Shown here one piece after another: positions 19,292 through 29,235 of a stretch of DNA of 64,000 bases. The stretch's first letter is position 1, and each line of letters starts with the position of its first letter. The stretch covers positions 462,587 through 526,586 of the forward strand of contig NZ_QWVS01000002.1 of NCBI RefSeq assembly GCF_003570725.1, read 5' to 3'. The notes beneath the pieces are model-generated. The model had not been told where the DNA came from. It was given only the letters and a program-made list of their open reading frames with translations, and did not search any database. The DNA is from Peribacillus asahii. Its GTDB lineage: Bacteria > Bacillota > Bacilli > Bacillales > DSM-1321. Made by a program: the position numbers and the translations under genes.

Positions 19292-21444
19292 GCTTCCACC
19301 TTCTGTTCTAATTTATTAAACTCAGGATACTCAATACGTGAATGAAAAATCCCATTTAACGATTCACAGAGTGAAGATTTCACGATACTTAACTCCTTCA
19401 TCGTAATATCACATTCATCAAATTGGTGATCTTGAATACGGTCATTAATAATTTGAATCACGAGCTCTTCAATCTTTTCAGGAGTCGGCTGTTGCATCGA
19501 CCTTACAGCAGCCTCCACGCTGTCAGCAATGCCAATCACGGCTACTTCCTTCGTTTGTGCTTTTGGGCCGGGATAACGATACTCTGATTCCTGTACGGTC
19601 TCATCTTGTTTTAACGCTTTATAATAAAAGAACTTTAATAAAGTTGTACCATGGTGCTGTTCGGCAATATCGATAATTTCCTTAGGAAACTTATGCTTGC
19701 GCAACAACTCACCGCCATCACTTGCATGCGCAATAATAATATCCCTGCTTGTTCTCGGCGGCAACTGGTCATGCGGATTGCTTCCCGTGATTTGATTTTC
19801 AATAAAGAACTGAGGTCGTTTTGTTTTACCAATATCGTGATAGTAACAACCTACCCGGGCAAGTAAACCGTTCGCCCCAATTGCTTCACAAGCAGACTCC
19901 GCCAAATTAGCTACCATAACGCTATGATGGTAGGTTCCCGGTGATTCCGTCAAAATCTTTCGAAGCAATGGATGATTAGGATTAGATAGCTCTAATAACT
20001 TAATTGTCGATAATACACCAAAGCCAGCTTCAAAAAATGGTAACAGCCCCATCGTTAAAACAGCTGAACTAAGGCCAGATACAATAGCTGCAATACTGTA
20101 ATATACATACTCCATTTTTGAATAATGCCCATCCATAATAAATAACAATGAGAATAAAAACGCCACATTCACTACCGACAATAGGCTGCCTGCTGATAAC
20201 ACCTTTGCTTTAAAATTATCACGAGATAAAATAATAATCGCAGCGAAACCGCTAAACATAATGTATAATCCCATCGAATAATCTAAATTACTCGGAGTTT
20301 CTCCATTAAAAATAATCGTTCCATATGAACTTAGTAAAAGCGTCATTGCTACAGACAAGCGATCATTTAAGAGCATTTTACTAATCATCGCTGCCATTGC
20401 TCCTGGAAAGAAATATACTAAATCAGAATGTTGAAAACCAGCAAGTATGCTAAAGATTTTCATCATTGATAACGCAATGACAAAGACGAGACTAAAAATT
20501 AACAGCTGATTATGCTGCTGTTCCTTCTTTGAAGTAGAAGAATAAAAGAAATAATAAAAGGCTATCAAAGTTAGCACAATAAATAATAATAAGCCCAGAT
20601 ATGGATATATCGTTTTTTCCGTATTTAAAAACCCGGCTAATTCAAGTTGACGATAAATTTCGCGATCGACAAGCTGTTCTTCCTTTACAATAACTTGGCC
20701 TTGAAGAATACGCACCGGCTCTACATTTTCAACGGCTTTTGTTCGCTGTTCTTCCGTTTTTTCGCTATCAAAAAATACATTTTGAATAATAGCCGAACGA
20801 GCTAACGAAATAGCAGCCTTCTTCATATCATTGCTAATACTTGTATAGCGCAATTCCTCTTCAGCTCGTTTTTTGGCATTCTCCACATCGCCCGCTGCAA
20901 TTCTTGAGCTCATCACATTATTAACAGCTGTAATCGTTAAATCTTTTGTAATGTTTAATTCGTCCTCATCAGCTTGAATTAATGCTAAAAAAACAGATTC
21001 TTCAATGTCTTTATTCACTTCATCTGTCAGCTTTTCTTTTAAAATAGAAACCTTCTGTGCGTCCGTCTTAGCAATAGCTTTCTCGTCTTCCTTTAATGCC
21101 TCTTCGCTCGTTTCCTCATGCACTTCAATCGCCGAGTCAAAAATCGAAGCAATTAAGTCCACCTTATTCTTGGCATACTCTTTTTTCAGCGTATATACAT
21201 CGGCCACTTGCTTTAAAACTTCTTCTTTTTCTTGCTCTGTTTTATATGTATCTTCAACCGTTTTAGTCGCACGAATTGTTTGTTCAGCTGGTTTAAAAAG
21301 CTCGATATGAATCTTCTCAGGTTTCACATTAGAATACATTAATGCATAAGCAAACGTACCAACCACAATAAATAATAACACTTGAAACAGCCGATGGACC
21401 ATTAGCTCTTTTAATTTTGCAAAAAACTTCTGAATCTGACTCAA
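19288..21444 (-). CDS. pgpH: Cyclic-di-AMP phosphodiesterase PgpH (7TM-HD)
   Basis: Membrane HD-domain enzyme that hydrolyses cyclic di-AMP. It has one N-terminal membrane helix (about 17-38), a large extracellular 7TMR-HDED domain (about 45-270), seven membrane segments (about 275-480) and a cytoplasmic HD domain with [10 protein letters not shown] and CYYHDIGK. Start: the TTG at 21442-21444 (giving [11 protein letters not shown]) lies 7 nt after AAAGGAG and gives 718 residues; the upstream in-frame TTG lies over that site. It is transcribed with ybeY, after a terminator that follows phoH. Confidence 0.94.
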   Translation of the reverse strand: MSQIQKFFAKLKELMVHRLFQVLLFIVVGTFAYALMYSNVKPEKIHIELFKPAEQTIRATKTVEDTYKTEQEKEEVLKQVADVYTLKKEYAKNKVDLIASIFDSAIEVHEETSEEALKEDEKAIAKTDAQKVSILKEKLTDEVNKDIEESVFLALIQADEDELNITKDLTITAVNNVMSSRIAAGDVENAKKRAEEELRYTSISNDMKKAAISLARSAIIQNVFFDSEKTEEQRTKAVENVEPVRILQGQVIVKEEQLVDREIYRQLELAGFLNTEKTIYPYLGLLLFIVLTLIAFYYFFYSSTSKKEQQHNQLLIFSLVFVIALSMMKIFSILAGFQHSDLVYFFPGAMAAMISKMLLNDRLSVAMTLLLSSYGTIIFNGETPSNLDYSMGLYIMFSGFAAIIILSRDNFKAKVLSAGSLLSVVNVAFLFSLLFIMDGHYSKMEYVYYSIAAIVSGLSSAVLTMGLLPFFEAGFGVLSTIKLLELSNPNHPLLRKILTESPGTYHHSVMVANLAESACEAIGANGLLARVGCYYHDIGKTKRPQFFIENQITGSNPHDQLPPRTSRDIIIAHASDGGELLRKHKFPKEIIDIAEQHHGTTLLKFFYYKALKQDETVQESEYRYPGPKAQTKEVAVIGIADSVEAAVRSMQQPTPEKIEELVIQIINDRIQDHQFDECDITMKELSIVKSSLCESLNGIFHSRIEYPEFNKLEQKVEA

Positions 21445-21552
21445 AGAAGACTCTCCTTTCAAGAAAAAACATACTTTTGATGTGCGGATTCAAATGAAGT
21501 AATAAGTTATGTAAAATGATAACAGTTTTTCATCAAAGTTTCACCTTCGTTT

Positions 21553-21582
21553 AAAAAATCCGCCAGTTTCACATGGCGGATT
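21553..21582 (-). terminator. Terminator downstream of phoH
   Basis: Perfect 9-bp stem AATCCGCCA/TGGCGGATT (21557-21565/21574-21582), read on the minus strand and followed by a T-run. It begins 9 nt past the phoH stop. Confidence 0.85.
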
Positions 21583-21590
21583 GCTTTGGT

Positions 21591-22553
21591 CTATTCATTC
21601 GCCTGCTCGTATGCGGTAATAATTCGTGCAACAAGCGGGTGCCTCACTACATCACTTTGCTCTAAATATACAAAACTTAAACCTTTAACATTTTTTAAAA
21701 TCTCTTCTACCCGAATCAAACCGGATTTTATACCTTTTGGTAAATCAATTTGACTTCGATCACCTGTAATAATCATTTTAGAACCAAAACCGAGACGAGT
21801 TAAAAACATTTTCATTTGCGCTTCTGTTGTATTTTGCGCTTCATCCAAGATGACAAATGCATCATCTAATGTACGTCCACGCATATAGGCAAGCGGCGCA
21901 ATTTCAATTGTACCTCGTTCAATCATTCTTTGCGTTTGCTCTACTCCTAATAAGTCATGCAGAGCATCATATAATGGACGTAAATACGGATCTACTTTCT
22001 CCTTTAAATCGCCTGGTAAGAAGCCTAAGCTTTCCCCCGCTTCAACAGCTGGCCTTGTTAAAATAATTCGCTTAACTCGTCCATCTTTTAATGCATTGAT
22101 AGCCATTACAACAGCAAGATACGTTTTTCCCGTTCCCGCAGGACCGATACCAAACACTAAATCTTGTCTTTTAATCGCTTGGATATAATGTCTTTGACCA
22201 ATTGTTTTAACGCGAATTGATTTCCCTCTTGCTGTCTTCGCTATTTCTTCTTCATATAAATCACGGAAATACTCTAATGTTCCTTTTTTAGCCAGTTCAA
22301 TCGCATATACAACATCACGAGAGTTAATGGTGATTCCTTTACGTACAACAGATAATAGCGCCTTTAAAATATCCTGAGCCACTTCAGCTTCTTCAAGGCT
22401 CCCTGCCACACAAATTGCTTCACCACGTGTGATGACAGAAACGTGCAGCTCTTCTTCGAGTACTTTTACATTCGAATCAGCATTCCCTAATAGAGCATAA
22501 GCTTCATTCGTTGATTCAAGTTCTAAGTTTAACACTTTTACATCTTCTGACAT
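21591..22553 (-). CDS. phoH: PhoH family ATPase
   Basis: Cytoplasmic P-loop ATPase related to the helicase core; role in RNA metabolism is suspected but not fixed. Walker A GPAGTGKT lies at residues 137-144 and Walker B FVILDEAQN near 232; an N-terminal KH-like segment precedes. The 320-residue length is normal. It starts 3 nt after the yqfD stop and its ribosome site AAGGAG is inside the end of yqfD, so it is coupled to the sporulation genes upstream. Confidence 0.95.
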   Translation of the reverse strand: MSEDVKVLNLELESTNEAYALLGNADSNVKVLEEELHVSVITRGEAICVAGSLEEAEVAQDILKALLSVVRKGITINSRDVVYAIELAKKGTLEYFRDLYEEEIAKTARGKSIRVKTIGQRHYIQAIKRQDLVFGIGPAGTGKTYLAVVMAINALKDGRVKRIILTRPAVEAGESLGFLPGDLKEKVDPYLRPLYDALHDLLGVEQTQRMIERGTIEIAPLAYMRGRTLDDAFVILDEAQNTTEAQMKMFLTRLGFGSKMIITGDRSQIDLPKGIKSGLIRVEEILKNVKGLSFVYLEQSDVVRHPLVARIITAYEQANE

Positions 22554-22556
22554 TCG

Positions 22557-23744
22557 TTAGTCTCCTTGAATGATTGATTGTCCTGTTGCTATATCTTCTA
22601 TAACTTGGTAATGTATCGATAATTTAACTTTACCATTCTCTATCGATTGATGCAAAATTTTTTCGCCAATGATTTCCGCATCCTCTTCTACTCGTTTTTC
22701 AAGATTACTCCTTGCCATTTTCTTTCCTTCTGCAACAGCTTCCTTCTTGGTATAGACTCGCTTTATTTCCTCCTTACTTCTCCATGTCTTCTCTTTATAA
22801 CTCACCGGTAATTTCCACTGTAAAAAGTACAACGGTCGGATTGTTACTTCCTCTTCATAATCTGAATAGTCCGGTTTTATAAATCCCCAAATCGGGATAG
22901 ATACATTCCAAAATTTTAAATAATGTTTTGTTTTTTCATCACCATTATAAACTGAAAATTTCGTTTCAAGCGGCACTTCCACATTCGCTTTATACCATGT
23001 TTGTCCTTTAATAACGCCTTTCGCTGGCACAATTTCTGGTTTCTCTTCTGTACCGATAATACCTGAAACAAGCAGTTGTCCCTTTCCGACATAATCATTC
23101 ACTTTAACAATCGATTTTCCTTTTTCAACAAACATCTCAGTAATAATGGCCTTTTTCTTAGAAACAAGATGCTGCGGCGATGTCGCTTCCACCTTTTTCG
23201 GTTGTTGTTTCTCAACGACCTGAAAATGAAAGGTCGTCCCTTTTAATTCCACACCAACCCATGTTAACTCCTCAATTTCATCTGATAGTTTACGCTGAAT
23301 CGTATCCACATCATCAAGGTAGAACTGCAGCTTTCCTACTTTCACGCCCATCCTCTCTAACTCTTTACGAATCGCATGCTCCGTTTCAGGCTTAGCATTG
23401 TGGACTTCAATCCCCCAGACCATATTAGAGAGAATAAAAATAGAAAACAAAAAAGCAAATAAGCCCACTAAAAAACCGCTATTCTTTAAAACTCGCTTCC
23501 ATAAGAACGGAACGCCCTTTCCATGTAAAAAAGTAACCTTGCAATCACTTTTGCGAACGATTTGACGTAGCTTTGGAATATCGCTTATCTCCATATAAAA
23601 AACAAGGGCCTCAGTGCTTATGCGCTTGACATCCCACACATAAAGCCCTCTTCTTGTTAAGCTATTAATCAAACGTTCCGTCCCTCTCCCGAATGCTTTT
23701 ACTTTTACATAGCCTGTATAATAGTTTGTCCATTGGTTTTTCAT
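22557..23744 (-). CDS. yqfD: Sporulation protein YqfD
   Basis: Membrane protein of the mother-cell (sigma-E) programme in B. subtilis; molecular role unknown. It has a soluble N-terminal part, one clear membrane helix (about 92-112, SGFLVGLFAFLFSIFILSN) and a mainly beta extracytoplasmic domain. The start is set at the ATG at 23742-23744 (MKNQWTNYYTGYVKVK), preceded by GGGAGGT; this gives 395 residues, close to the B. subtilis length. It lies 16 nt after yqfC. Confidence 0.93.
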   Translation of the reverse strand: MKNQWTNYYTGYVKVKAFGRGTERLINSLTRRGLYVWDVKRISTEALVFYMEISDIPKLRQIVRKSDCKVTFLHGKGVPFLWKRVLKNSGFLVGLFAFLFSIFILSNMVWGIEVHNAKPETEHAIRKELERMGVKVGKLQFYLDDVDTIQRKLSDEIEELTWVGVELKGTTFHFQVVEKQQPKKVEATSPQHLVSKKKAIITEMFVEKGKSIVKVNDYVGKGQLLVSGIIGTEEKPEIVPAKGVIKGQTWYKANVEVPLETKFSVYNGDEKTKHYLKFWNVSIPIWGFIKPDYSDYEEEVTIRPLYFLQWKLPVSYKEKTWRSKEEIKRVYTKKEAVAEGKKMARSNLEKRVEEDAEIIGEKILHQSIENGKVKLSIHYQVIEDIATGQSIIQGD

Positions 23745-23760
23745 CGGTACCTCCCAGGAC

Positions 23761-24045
23761 TCATTCATTAATAAAAAGAACTTGTTCAACCTGTCCTTCG
23801 AGCATAATCTCTTCAGGTAAAATCGTTTTTATAACAAAGGCTGAGCCTTTAATTAACAGTTGACCATGTTTAAGCATCAGCCTTACTTCACGATCAGTAA
23901 AAGCTAACAACCCCCGATGGTTTTCAATATAAATATGCAATTGCCCAATCATCGTGATTCGTGGAAGGTCCATTATGACATCTTCTGGAAGGTCTGCTTT
24001 TTTGACAATGAGCTGTTTTAATTGTTGCCCCCATTTACGCGCCAT
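23761..24045 (-). CDS. yqfC: Sporulation protein YqfC (YabP/YqfC family)
   Basis: A 94-residue sporulation protein of the YabP/YqfC family. It is mostly beta (MIGQLHIYIENHRGLLAF, then VRLMLKHGQLLIKG) with no membrane segment. Together with yqfD it forms the conserved sporulation pair ahead of phoH. Its ribosome site (AAAGGGGG) lies within the 3' arm of a terminator-like hairpin directly upstream, which may affect translation. Confidence 0.92.
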   Translation of the reverse strand: MARKWGQQLKQLIVKKADLPEDVIMDLPRITMIGQLHIYIENHRGLLAFTDREVRLMLKHGQLLIKGSAFVIKTILPEEIMLEGQVEQVLFINE

Positions 24046-24096
24046 AAAAAAAAGAACCCCCTTTCATCTCAAATGTATGAAATGAAAAGGGGTTCT
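24046..24096 (-). terminator. Terminator-like hairpin overlapping the yqfC ribosome binding site
   Basis: On the minus strand AGAACCCCTTTTCAT pairs with ATGAAAGGGGGTTCT (24082-24096 with 24054-24067) and is followed by eight T residues that end at the yqfC start codon. The 3' arm contains the only ribosome site for yqfC. It could end transcription coming from the upstream gene. Confidence 0.7.
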
Positions 24097-24110
24097 AGCA
24101 CTCTTTTTTA

Positions 24111-24151
24111 GATTGCGGATGTTAAATAATTATTATTGAACATCCGCAATC
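24111..24151. repeat. Perfect 13-bp inverted repeat upstream of yqfC
   Basis: GATTGCGGATGTT (24111-24123) and AACATCCGCAATC (24139-24151) form a perfect stem with a 15-nt AT-rich loop. Neither strand has a T-run after it, so it does not look like an ordinary terminator. Confidence 0.65.
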
Positions 24152-24182
24152 TCATAGTACCAGAGCCTAAGGTAACACGGTA

Positions 24183-24683
24183 CTAACGGCGAGATTGCCG
24201 CAAGCTTCGCTTCGCTCTTGGGGGCCCAAGCACCTCAGACATAATAATACCATTGATTAATTCTCGTTTCCCAAATGAAAGCTCCTTATGATACACAGGG
24301 CTTCGATCATCTGAAATGACCTTCGCAGCAGCAGAGGCAATAGACGGTGTAGAAATAACCGTCTCGGATTCCCTTTCTCGCTTCTGTTGTTCCTCATATG
24401 CCTGTTGAAGACGCTTTAATTCAGCAATTCTTCTTTCATCCTCTTCCTGTATTTCTACAGCTTCGGCAGACTGAACTGGCTTCGCTTCTTGAATAGGCTT
24501 TGCAGTCGTCTTCTCTTCCCACTCTTCCTGTATCTCTTGAATCACTTCTTGCCATTTCTTCTTCGGTGCCTCAGGTTGACGCGGTGAAGTTCGATTCGGC
24601 TCTTTCCTTTTCTTAAACATCGAAGAGAGGATACCAATTAAAATAATCAGTAGAAATGGATTCTCGAATAAAAACTCGAACAT
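24183..24683 (-). CDS. Unrecognised membrane-anchored coiled-coil protein
   Basis: A 166-residue protein I cannot assign. Residues about 3-23 form one hydrophobic helix (FLFENPFLLIILIGILSSMF), followed by a Lys/Arg/Pro-rich stretch and a long Glu/Gln/Lys-rich helix (about 40-108, likely coiled coil). The C-terminal SFGKRELINGIIMSEVLGPP looks structured and conserved in kind. It occupies the place of B. subtilis yqfB between floA and yqfC, but is much longer than I recall for YqfB. The ATG has GGAGGAG upstream. It is 22 nt downstream of floA, suggesting a link with the flotillin microdomain. Confidence 0.8.
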   Translation of the reverse strand: MFEFLFENPFLLIILIGILSSMFKKRKEPNRTSPRQPEAPKKKWQEVIQEIQEEWEEKTTAKPIQEAKPVQSAEAVEIQEEDERRIAELKRLQQAYEEQQKRERESETVISTPSIASAAAKVISDDRSPVYHKELSFGKRELINGIIMSEVLGPPRAKRSLRQSRR

Positions 24684-24705
24684 TTACACTCCTCCATTTC
24701 CCCTA

Positions 24706-25692
24706 TTATGTTTCTTTTTGATCTTTAGAAATATTGCTAATTGAATCACGCATACTCGTATCAGCTGTGATATTTTGGATATTCATATAATCCATCACAC
24801 CAAGATTTCCTGTTTTTAATGCTTCTGCCATAGCAAGAGGTACTTCCGCTTCAGATTCTACTACCTTCGCTCTCATTTCCTGAACCCGAGCAACCATTTC
24901 TTGTTCCAAGGCTACAGCCATTGCACGACGTTCTTCGGCCTTCGCTTGAGCGATTTTTTTATCCGCCTCCGCTTGGTCTGTTTGAAGAATCGCTCCGATA
25001 TTTTTTCCGATATCTACATCCGCGATATCGATCGATAAGATTTCAAACGCTGTACCAGCATCTAACCCTTTAGTTAAAACCGTTCTCGAAATTAAATCCG
25101 GGTTTTCCAACACCTTTTTATGATTGTCAGATGAACCGATTGTTGAAACAATCCCTTCACCAACACGGGCAATAATCGTTTCTTCACCAGCACCACCGAC
25201 CAAGCGCTCAATATTCGCTCGAACAGTAATTCTCGCTTTTGCTTTTACCTCAATTCCATCCATCGCAACACCAGAAATAAATGGCGTTTCAATTACTTTT
25301 GGATTAACGCTCATTTGCACAGCTTCTAATACATCACGACCTGCAAGATCAATGGCCGCACCTCGTTCAAAAGGCAGTACGATATTTGCACGTTCAGCGG
25401 CAATTAACGCATTCACGACTCGGTCTACATTCCCACCAGCTAAATAATGACTTTCTAATTGATTCGTCTTTACTCCAAGACCCGCCTTGTGTGCTTTAAT
25501 TAACGGATTCACAACACGGCTTGGAATAACGCGACGCAACCTCATCCCAATCAATGTAAAAATACTCACTTTAACACCAGCTGCTAACGCTGAAATCCAA
25601 AGCATCACTGGTACAAATGTAAAAAATACAGCCAATACCACAATAATTGCAATAACAGCCACGATTAAAAAGATTGTATCTGCTCCTAACAC
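24706..25692 (-). CDS. floA: Flotillin-like protein FloA
   Basis: Scaffold of functional membrane microdomains in Bacillus. It has an N-terminal hydrophobic hairpin (about 5-45), an SPFH-like domain with [15 protein letters not shown], and an Ala/Glu-rich C-terminal helix ([18 protein letters not shown]). Translation most likely starts at GTG (25690-25692) after GAGGAGG. At 328 residues it matches YqfA/FloA. The NfeD-family gene yqeZ is immediately upstream, the usual NfeD-flotillin pairing. Confidence 0.96.
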   Translation of the reverse strand: MLGADTIFLIVAVIAIIVVLAVFFTFVPVMLWISALAAGVKVSIFTLIGMRLRRVIPSRVVNPLIKAHKAGLGVKTNQLESHYLAGGNVDRVVNALIAAERANIVLPFERGAAIDLAGRDVLEAVQMSVNPKVIETPFISGVAMDGIEVKAKARITVRANIERLVGGAGEETIIARVGEGIVSTIGSSDNHKKVLENPDLISRTVLTKGLDAGTAFEILSIDIADVDIGKNIGAILQTDQAEADKKIAQAKAEERRAMAVALEQEMVARVQEMRAKVVESEAEVPLAMAEALKTGNLGVMDYMNIQNITADTSMRDSISNISKDQKET

Positions 25693-25715
25693 TATTTCAT
25701 CCTCCTCTGCGTTCT

Positions 25716-27023
25716 TTAATTTTCTGAAACTTCCCGAACGACAATTCGAGACCCTTCCACTTTCACCACTTTCACACTAGAACCTTTTAAAATAAAACTT
25801 CCCTCAGACACGACATCTAGTCTTTCTTCATTGACAATTGCCGTACCAGCAGGCCTTAAATCCGTTACCGCTTTCCCTTGCATCCCAATCAATTCTGTTC
25901 GATTCGGATTACTTACATACCCTTGTTCCGTGTTCGTTGAATCAGTTAATATCATTTTTCTAAAAAATTTCATCTTTTTCCCAAACACCTTTACTAATAG
26001 AATGGATAAACAAATAGACACTGTCAGCGCAATTAACAACGAAATTGTTATATGGACTGGATCACCCGCTGCCAAAAATAAGCTTCCAACAACCGCAGTA
26101 AGGCCTAATAAACCTGCAATCCCTCCTGGAATGAAGAATTCTAATATAACTAGAACTATACCAAGTATAAACAGTACGAGCGTTTCATAACCTGTTAGCC
26201 CGGCAACAAGATGTCCATAAAAGAACAAGACTAACGAAAGCACACCTATAAGCCCAGGAAAAATTAATCCTGGAGAAAATATCTCAATCACAATCCCTAT
26301 ACCAGCAAGCGTTAATAAAAGAGGGATAACATACGGATTCGTTAAAAAACGAGCAAGCTTTTCAGGGAAACTTTCTTCAATTGAACGAATATCTGCATCC
26401 TCTATTCCTAGTATACTATACAGTTCCGCTTTCCCTGAAACCGTACCCTCACTATATCCAGCCTTTTTTGCTTGTTTAGCTGTGAAGGTTAACAGTTTTC
26501 CCTTCTCGGCTCCATACTCCGGCAAATCAATACTTTCGTCCGCCATCGCTTTTGCATAGATGGGATCACGTCCATTTTGTTCAGCAGCTGTAGCCATAGC
26601 CGCTAACCAATATGATTGCGCTTTCTTGTCCGCTGCATTTCCAGCTGAATCAATCACAGCAGCTGACCCCATTGTCGCACTTGGCACCATATAAATTTCA
26701 TCCGCACTTAGCGAGATATACGCCCCAGCAGATAAAGCACGATTATTCACATAAGCAACCGTCTTGACTGATGTATCGGTTAATAACTTTGCAATTTCCC
26801 CAGCAGCATCTACCGCACCACCTGGCGTATTCACTTCAAAAATAACAAGATCCGCCTGAGCTGACTCCGCTGTATCTAAAGCTCTTTCTAAAAAAGCAGC
26901 CAAGCCTTTCTCAACGGTTGCTTCCACCGGCACAACATACACGACCTTGTCTTTTGCAGATGCAAAGGGCACTAGTAAAAATATCATAAGACAAAAAAGA
27001 AAAACAACACGCCAACTTCTCAA
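25716..27023 (-). CDS. yqeZ: NfeD family membrane protease-like protein YqeZ
   Basis: Long-form NfeD (NfeD1b) protein that accompanies flotillin. A signal peptide (about 1-24, [17 protein letters not shown]) leads into a ClpP-like serine protease domain: [10 protein letters not shown] near 65 and the ALSAGAYI motif with the likely catalytic Ser, then a downstream Lys. Four to five membrane helices (about 235-345) and a C-terminal OB-fold follow. The TTG at 27021-27023 is chosen as start because AAAGGAGG precedes it; further upstream codons lack a site. This gives 435 residues, like B. subtilis YqeZ. Confidence 0.94.
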   Translation of the reverse strand: MRSWRVVFLFCLMIFLLVPFASAKDKVVYVVPVEATVEKGLAAFLERALDTAESAQADLVIFEVNTPGGAVDAAGEIAKLLTDTSVKTVAYVNNRALSAGAYISLSADEIYMVPSATMGSAAVIDSAGNAADKKAQSYWLAAMATAAEQNGRDPIYAKAMADESIDLPEYGAEKGKLLTFTAKQAKKAGYSEGTVSGKAELYSILGIEDADIRSIEESFPEKLARFLTNPYVIPLLLTLAGIGIVIEIFSPGLIFPGLIGVLSLVLFFYGHLVAGLTGYETLVLFILGIVLVILEFFIPGGIAGLLGLTAVVGSLFLAAGDPVHITISLLIALTVSICLSILLVKVFGKKMKFFRKMILTDSTNTEQGYVSNPNRTELIGMQGKAVTDLRPAGTAIVNEERLDVVSEGSFILKGSSVKVVKVEGSRIVVREVSEN

Positions 27024-27186
27024 CGAGACTCCTCCTTTCCCGTTTTTTGAATTTCTATACTTAACAGTACGATTTACTTTTAAAAAAGTTTCAAATAAAG
27101 TTTCAAAATATAAAGTTTTTTCGGGATTACCAAACAAAGAAGAATTTCTTTAAAGAAGCAGCCCCACAGTTTCTCCTGTATACAGC

Positions 27187-27212
27187 AAAAAACCACAGGC
27201 ATACGCCTGCGG
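27187..27212 (-). terminator. Terminator downstream of yqeY
   Basis: Stem CCACAGGC/GCCTGCGG (one mismatch) with an ATAC loop, read on the minus strand and followed by TTTTTTGC. Located 15 nt past the yqeY stop. Confidence 0.8.
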
Positions 27213-27226
27213 CTTAGGTTTTGATT

Positions 27227-27673
27227 TTAAGATAGATGTTGTTGTACTAATTTATTAACCAGAGAACCATCTGCTTTGCCTTTTACTTTAGGCATTAAAG
27301 CACTCATAACTCTCCCCATATCTGCTTTAGATGTGGCATTTACTTCTTCAATTGTTTGTTTAACAATTGAAGTTATTTCTTCTGCTGAAAGTTGCTCCGG
27401 CATATATGCCTCAACGTAACCTATTTCGATACGGATTTTATCCACGAGATCGGTACGATCTGCATTTGCAAACTCATTGAGGGAGTCTTTGCGTTGTTTT
27501 AATTCGCGAGAGAGCACTGTCAATTCTTCTTCTTCTGTTAATTCTTGTCTTAGCTTTAATGCTTCATTTTGAAGCGAAGCTTTTAACATGCGAATAACAG
27601 AGAGTTTGTCCTTTTCTTTGTTCTTCATCGCTTGTTTCATATCATTATTTAAACGCTCGAGAAGACTCATCAT
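27227..27673 (-). CDS. yqeY: GatB/YqeY domain protein
   Basis: A 148-residue helical protein related to the tRNA-binding tail domain of GatB; precise role unknown, thought to interact with tRNA. Conserved features are [13 protein letters not shown] at the start, [16 protein letters not shown] near 22-37 and the C-terminal [19 protein letters not shown]. Two adjacent ATGs are possible starts. It follows rpsU by 11 nt, the normal Bacillus rpsU-yqeY operon. Confidence 0.95.
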   Translation of the reverse strand: MMSLLERLNNDMKQAMKNKEKDKLSVIRMLKASLQNEALKLRQELTEEEELTVLSRELKQRKDSLNEFANADRTDLVDKIRIEIGYVEAYMPEQLSAEEITSIVKQTIEEVNATSKADMGRVMSALMPKVKGKADGSLVNKLVQQHLS

Positions 27674-27684
27674 TCCACCCTCTC

Positions 27685-27858
27685 TTAGAATTTACGTTTT
27701 CTTGCAGCTTCAGACTTTTTCTTACGTTTTACGCTTGGTTTTTCATAAAATTCACGCTTTCTAGCTTCCTGAAGCGATCCTGATTTAGATACAGTACGTT
27801 TGAAACGACGAAGAGCATCTTCAAGCGATTCGTTTTTACGAACAACGGTTTTAGACAT
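27685..27858 (-). CDS. rpsU: 30S ribosomal protein S21
   Basis: Small basic ribosomal protein of the 30S platform. The 57-residue sequence [19 protein letters not shown] ... [12 protein letters not shown] is standard. The ATG at 27856-27858 follows GGAGGGAAAGAG; nine in-frame codons upstream contain this site and are not used. A near-consensus sigma-A promoter lies about 70 nt upstream and yqeY follows in the same transcript. Confidence 0.97.
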   Translation of the reverse strand: MSKTVVRKNESLEDALRRFKRTVSKSGSLQEARKREFYEKPSVKRKKKSEAARKRKF

Positions 27859-27925
27859 CTCTTTCCCTCCCTCCGAAAACAACACACTAACTTATATTCG
27901 CAACATGTTATACATGTACTAAACA

Positions 27926-27954
27926 ATTATAATATATCATTTTTGACAGGTCAA
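27926..27954 (-). promoter_or_regulatory. Sigma-A promoter of rpsU-yqeY
   Basis: Minus-strand TTGACC (complement of 27949-27954), 17-nt spacer, and a perfect TATAAT (complement of 27926-27931). One of the clearest promoters in the window. Confidence 0.85.
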
Positions 27955-28085
27955 CCAATAAAACAAAACTTATTTCAAAAGCGCAAACAGAACTTAAATA
28001 GACCGCTATGCATCTTTTGAAATTTTTCCTATTTAGAAGTTATTTCCTCATTTACTTAGCCATAACATGATAAGGAGGTGGAGGC

Positions 28086-29006
28086 ATGTACAATTTATTT
28101 TTATTTCTTTTATTTATTGGGATCTTCTTAGCTGGAATGGCTGTACTTCGAATGGGTTTATTCCACTTATCCGGAGAAGCCTTACAAGCTCTCTTATTAA
28201 AACTAACAAATAAACCGTGGAAAGGATTTCTTACTGGGATCGGCTTTACCGGATTGTTACAAAGTAGTTCCGCTGTAATGGTAATGACAGTCGGCTTCGT
28301 ATCCGCTGGCAGCTTAACGTTCCCACAAACAATCGGAATTATCCTTGGGACAAACATTGGTTCAACCTTCATTACGGAGTTTTTAACATTCTCTCTAGAT
28401 TCCCTCATCATTCCTGGCCTTATTTGCGGAGCCTGTTTAACGTGTATTCCTCATCTGGCCTTACGAAGCAGCGGAATTGCCTTCATCGGCCTAAGTGCCA
28501 TATTTGCGGCCATGAGCGGCTTTAAATATTTATCATCACCGATTGCAAACTATCCAATTGTTCAAACCCTCCTAATAGAGATGAAGGAGCATTGGATTAT
28601 CGGCTTATTAGTGGGGATTGTATTAACAGCTTGCATTCATTCTAGCTCAGCCGTTATCGGCATGGCGATGAGCTTTTTAGCAAGCGGAGAGCTATCCGTT
28701 TCGTCAGCCATTATTATTATGCTCGGCTCGAATATCGGCACGTGTATTACAGGCTACATGGCCAGCATCGGTTCAGGCAAAGAAGCAACCTTCACCGCCT
28801 ATGCTCATATATGGCTAAATGTCTTAGGTGTTTTTGCCTTTCTTCCATTGGTTAATCAATTAGAACAACTCGCTGCCTATTTTACACCAGATCCAGCAAC
28901 CCAGCTTGCGCATGCTAGCGTCCTATTTAATGTGATAACATCTATAATTGTGCTCCCTTTTGCTAAACATTTTGCAAACTTCATTTTATTTTTACATCAC
29001 CGTTAA
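28086..29006 (+). CDS. Na/Pi cotransporter family membrane protein
   Basis: A 306-residue polytopic membrane protein of the NptA/PNaS sodium-phosphate symporter family. The two inverted-repeat signature motifs are visible: GLLQSSSAVMVMTVG near residue 57 and CIHSSSAVIGMAMS near 183, each followed by a GTNIGS- or GSNIGT-type motif. About eight to nine membrane helices. It lacks the C-terminal PhoU-like domain that some relatives carry. It stands alone on the plus strand between rpsU and deoC, and starts 6 nt after AAGGAGG. Phosphate as substrate is inferred from the family only. Confidence 0.9.
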   Translation: MYNLFLFLLFIGIFLAGMAVLRMGLFHLSGEALQALLLKLTNKPWKGFLTGIGFTGLLQSSSAVMVMTVGFVSAGSLTFPQTIGIILGTNIGSTFITEFLTFSLDSLIIPGLICGACLTCIPHLALRSSGIAFIGLSAIFAAMSGFKYLSSPIANYPIVQTLLIEMKEHWIIGLLVGIVLTACIHSSSAVIGMAMSFLASGELSVSSAIIIMLGSNIGTCITGYMASIGSGKEATFTAYAHIWLNVLGVFAFLPLVNQLEQLAAYFTPDPATQLAHASVLFNVITSIIVLPFAKHFANFILFLHHR

Positions 29007-29007
29007 C

Positions 29008-29039
29008 AATTGATTATAATGAATTTTTTATAATCAATT
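29008..29039 (+). terminator. AT-only hairpin after the Na/Pi transporter gene
   Basis: Perfect 12-bp stem AATTGATTATAA/TTATAATCAATT (29008-29019/29028-29039), starting 2 nt past the stop. The stem has only A-T pairs apart from one G-C, so as a terminator it would be weak. Confidence 0.5.
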
Positions 29040-29048
29040 TACTTATTT

Positions 29049-29100
29049 TTCATTTTCCAATTAAAATGCAGATAACATCGCATTTTAATTGGAAAATGAA
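29049..29100. repeat. Perfect 21-bp inverted repeat
   Basis: TTCATTTTCCAATTAAAATG and one further base (29049-29069) are mirrored exactly at 29080-29100 around a 10-nt loop. There is no T-run after it on either strand, so it is not a classical terminator. Confidence 0.7.
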
Positions 29101-29235
29101 TCACAAACCAAAACGTGCAGTTGTTTCTTGACTTCACTGGGCGAGCAAATGGCGACATCGGGGGACTAGACACTTACGTTCAGGTCGAGACATTCACCCC
29201 AATTTACAAGGATTTCACAATCTCCTGTTAAAAAG

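Noticed and set aside
24111..24151. 13-bp hairpin as a rho-independent terminator for the gene at 24183-24683
   Set aside because: On the minus strand it is followed by A residues, not T; kept as a plain inverted repeat.
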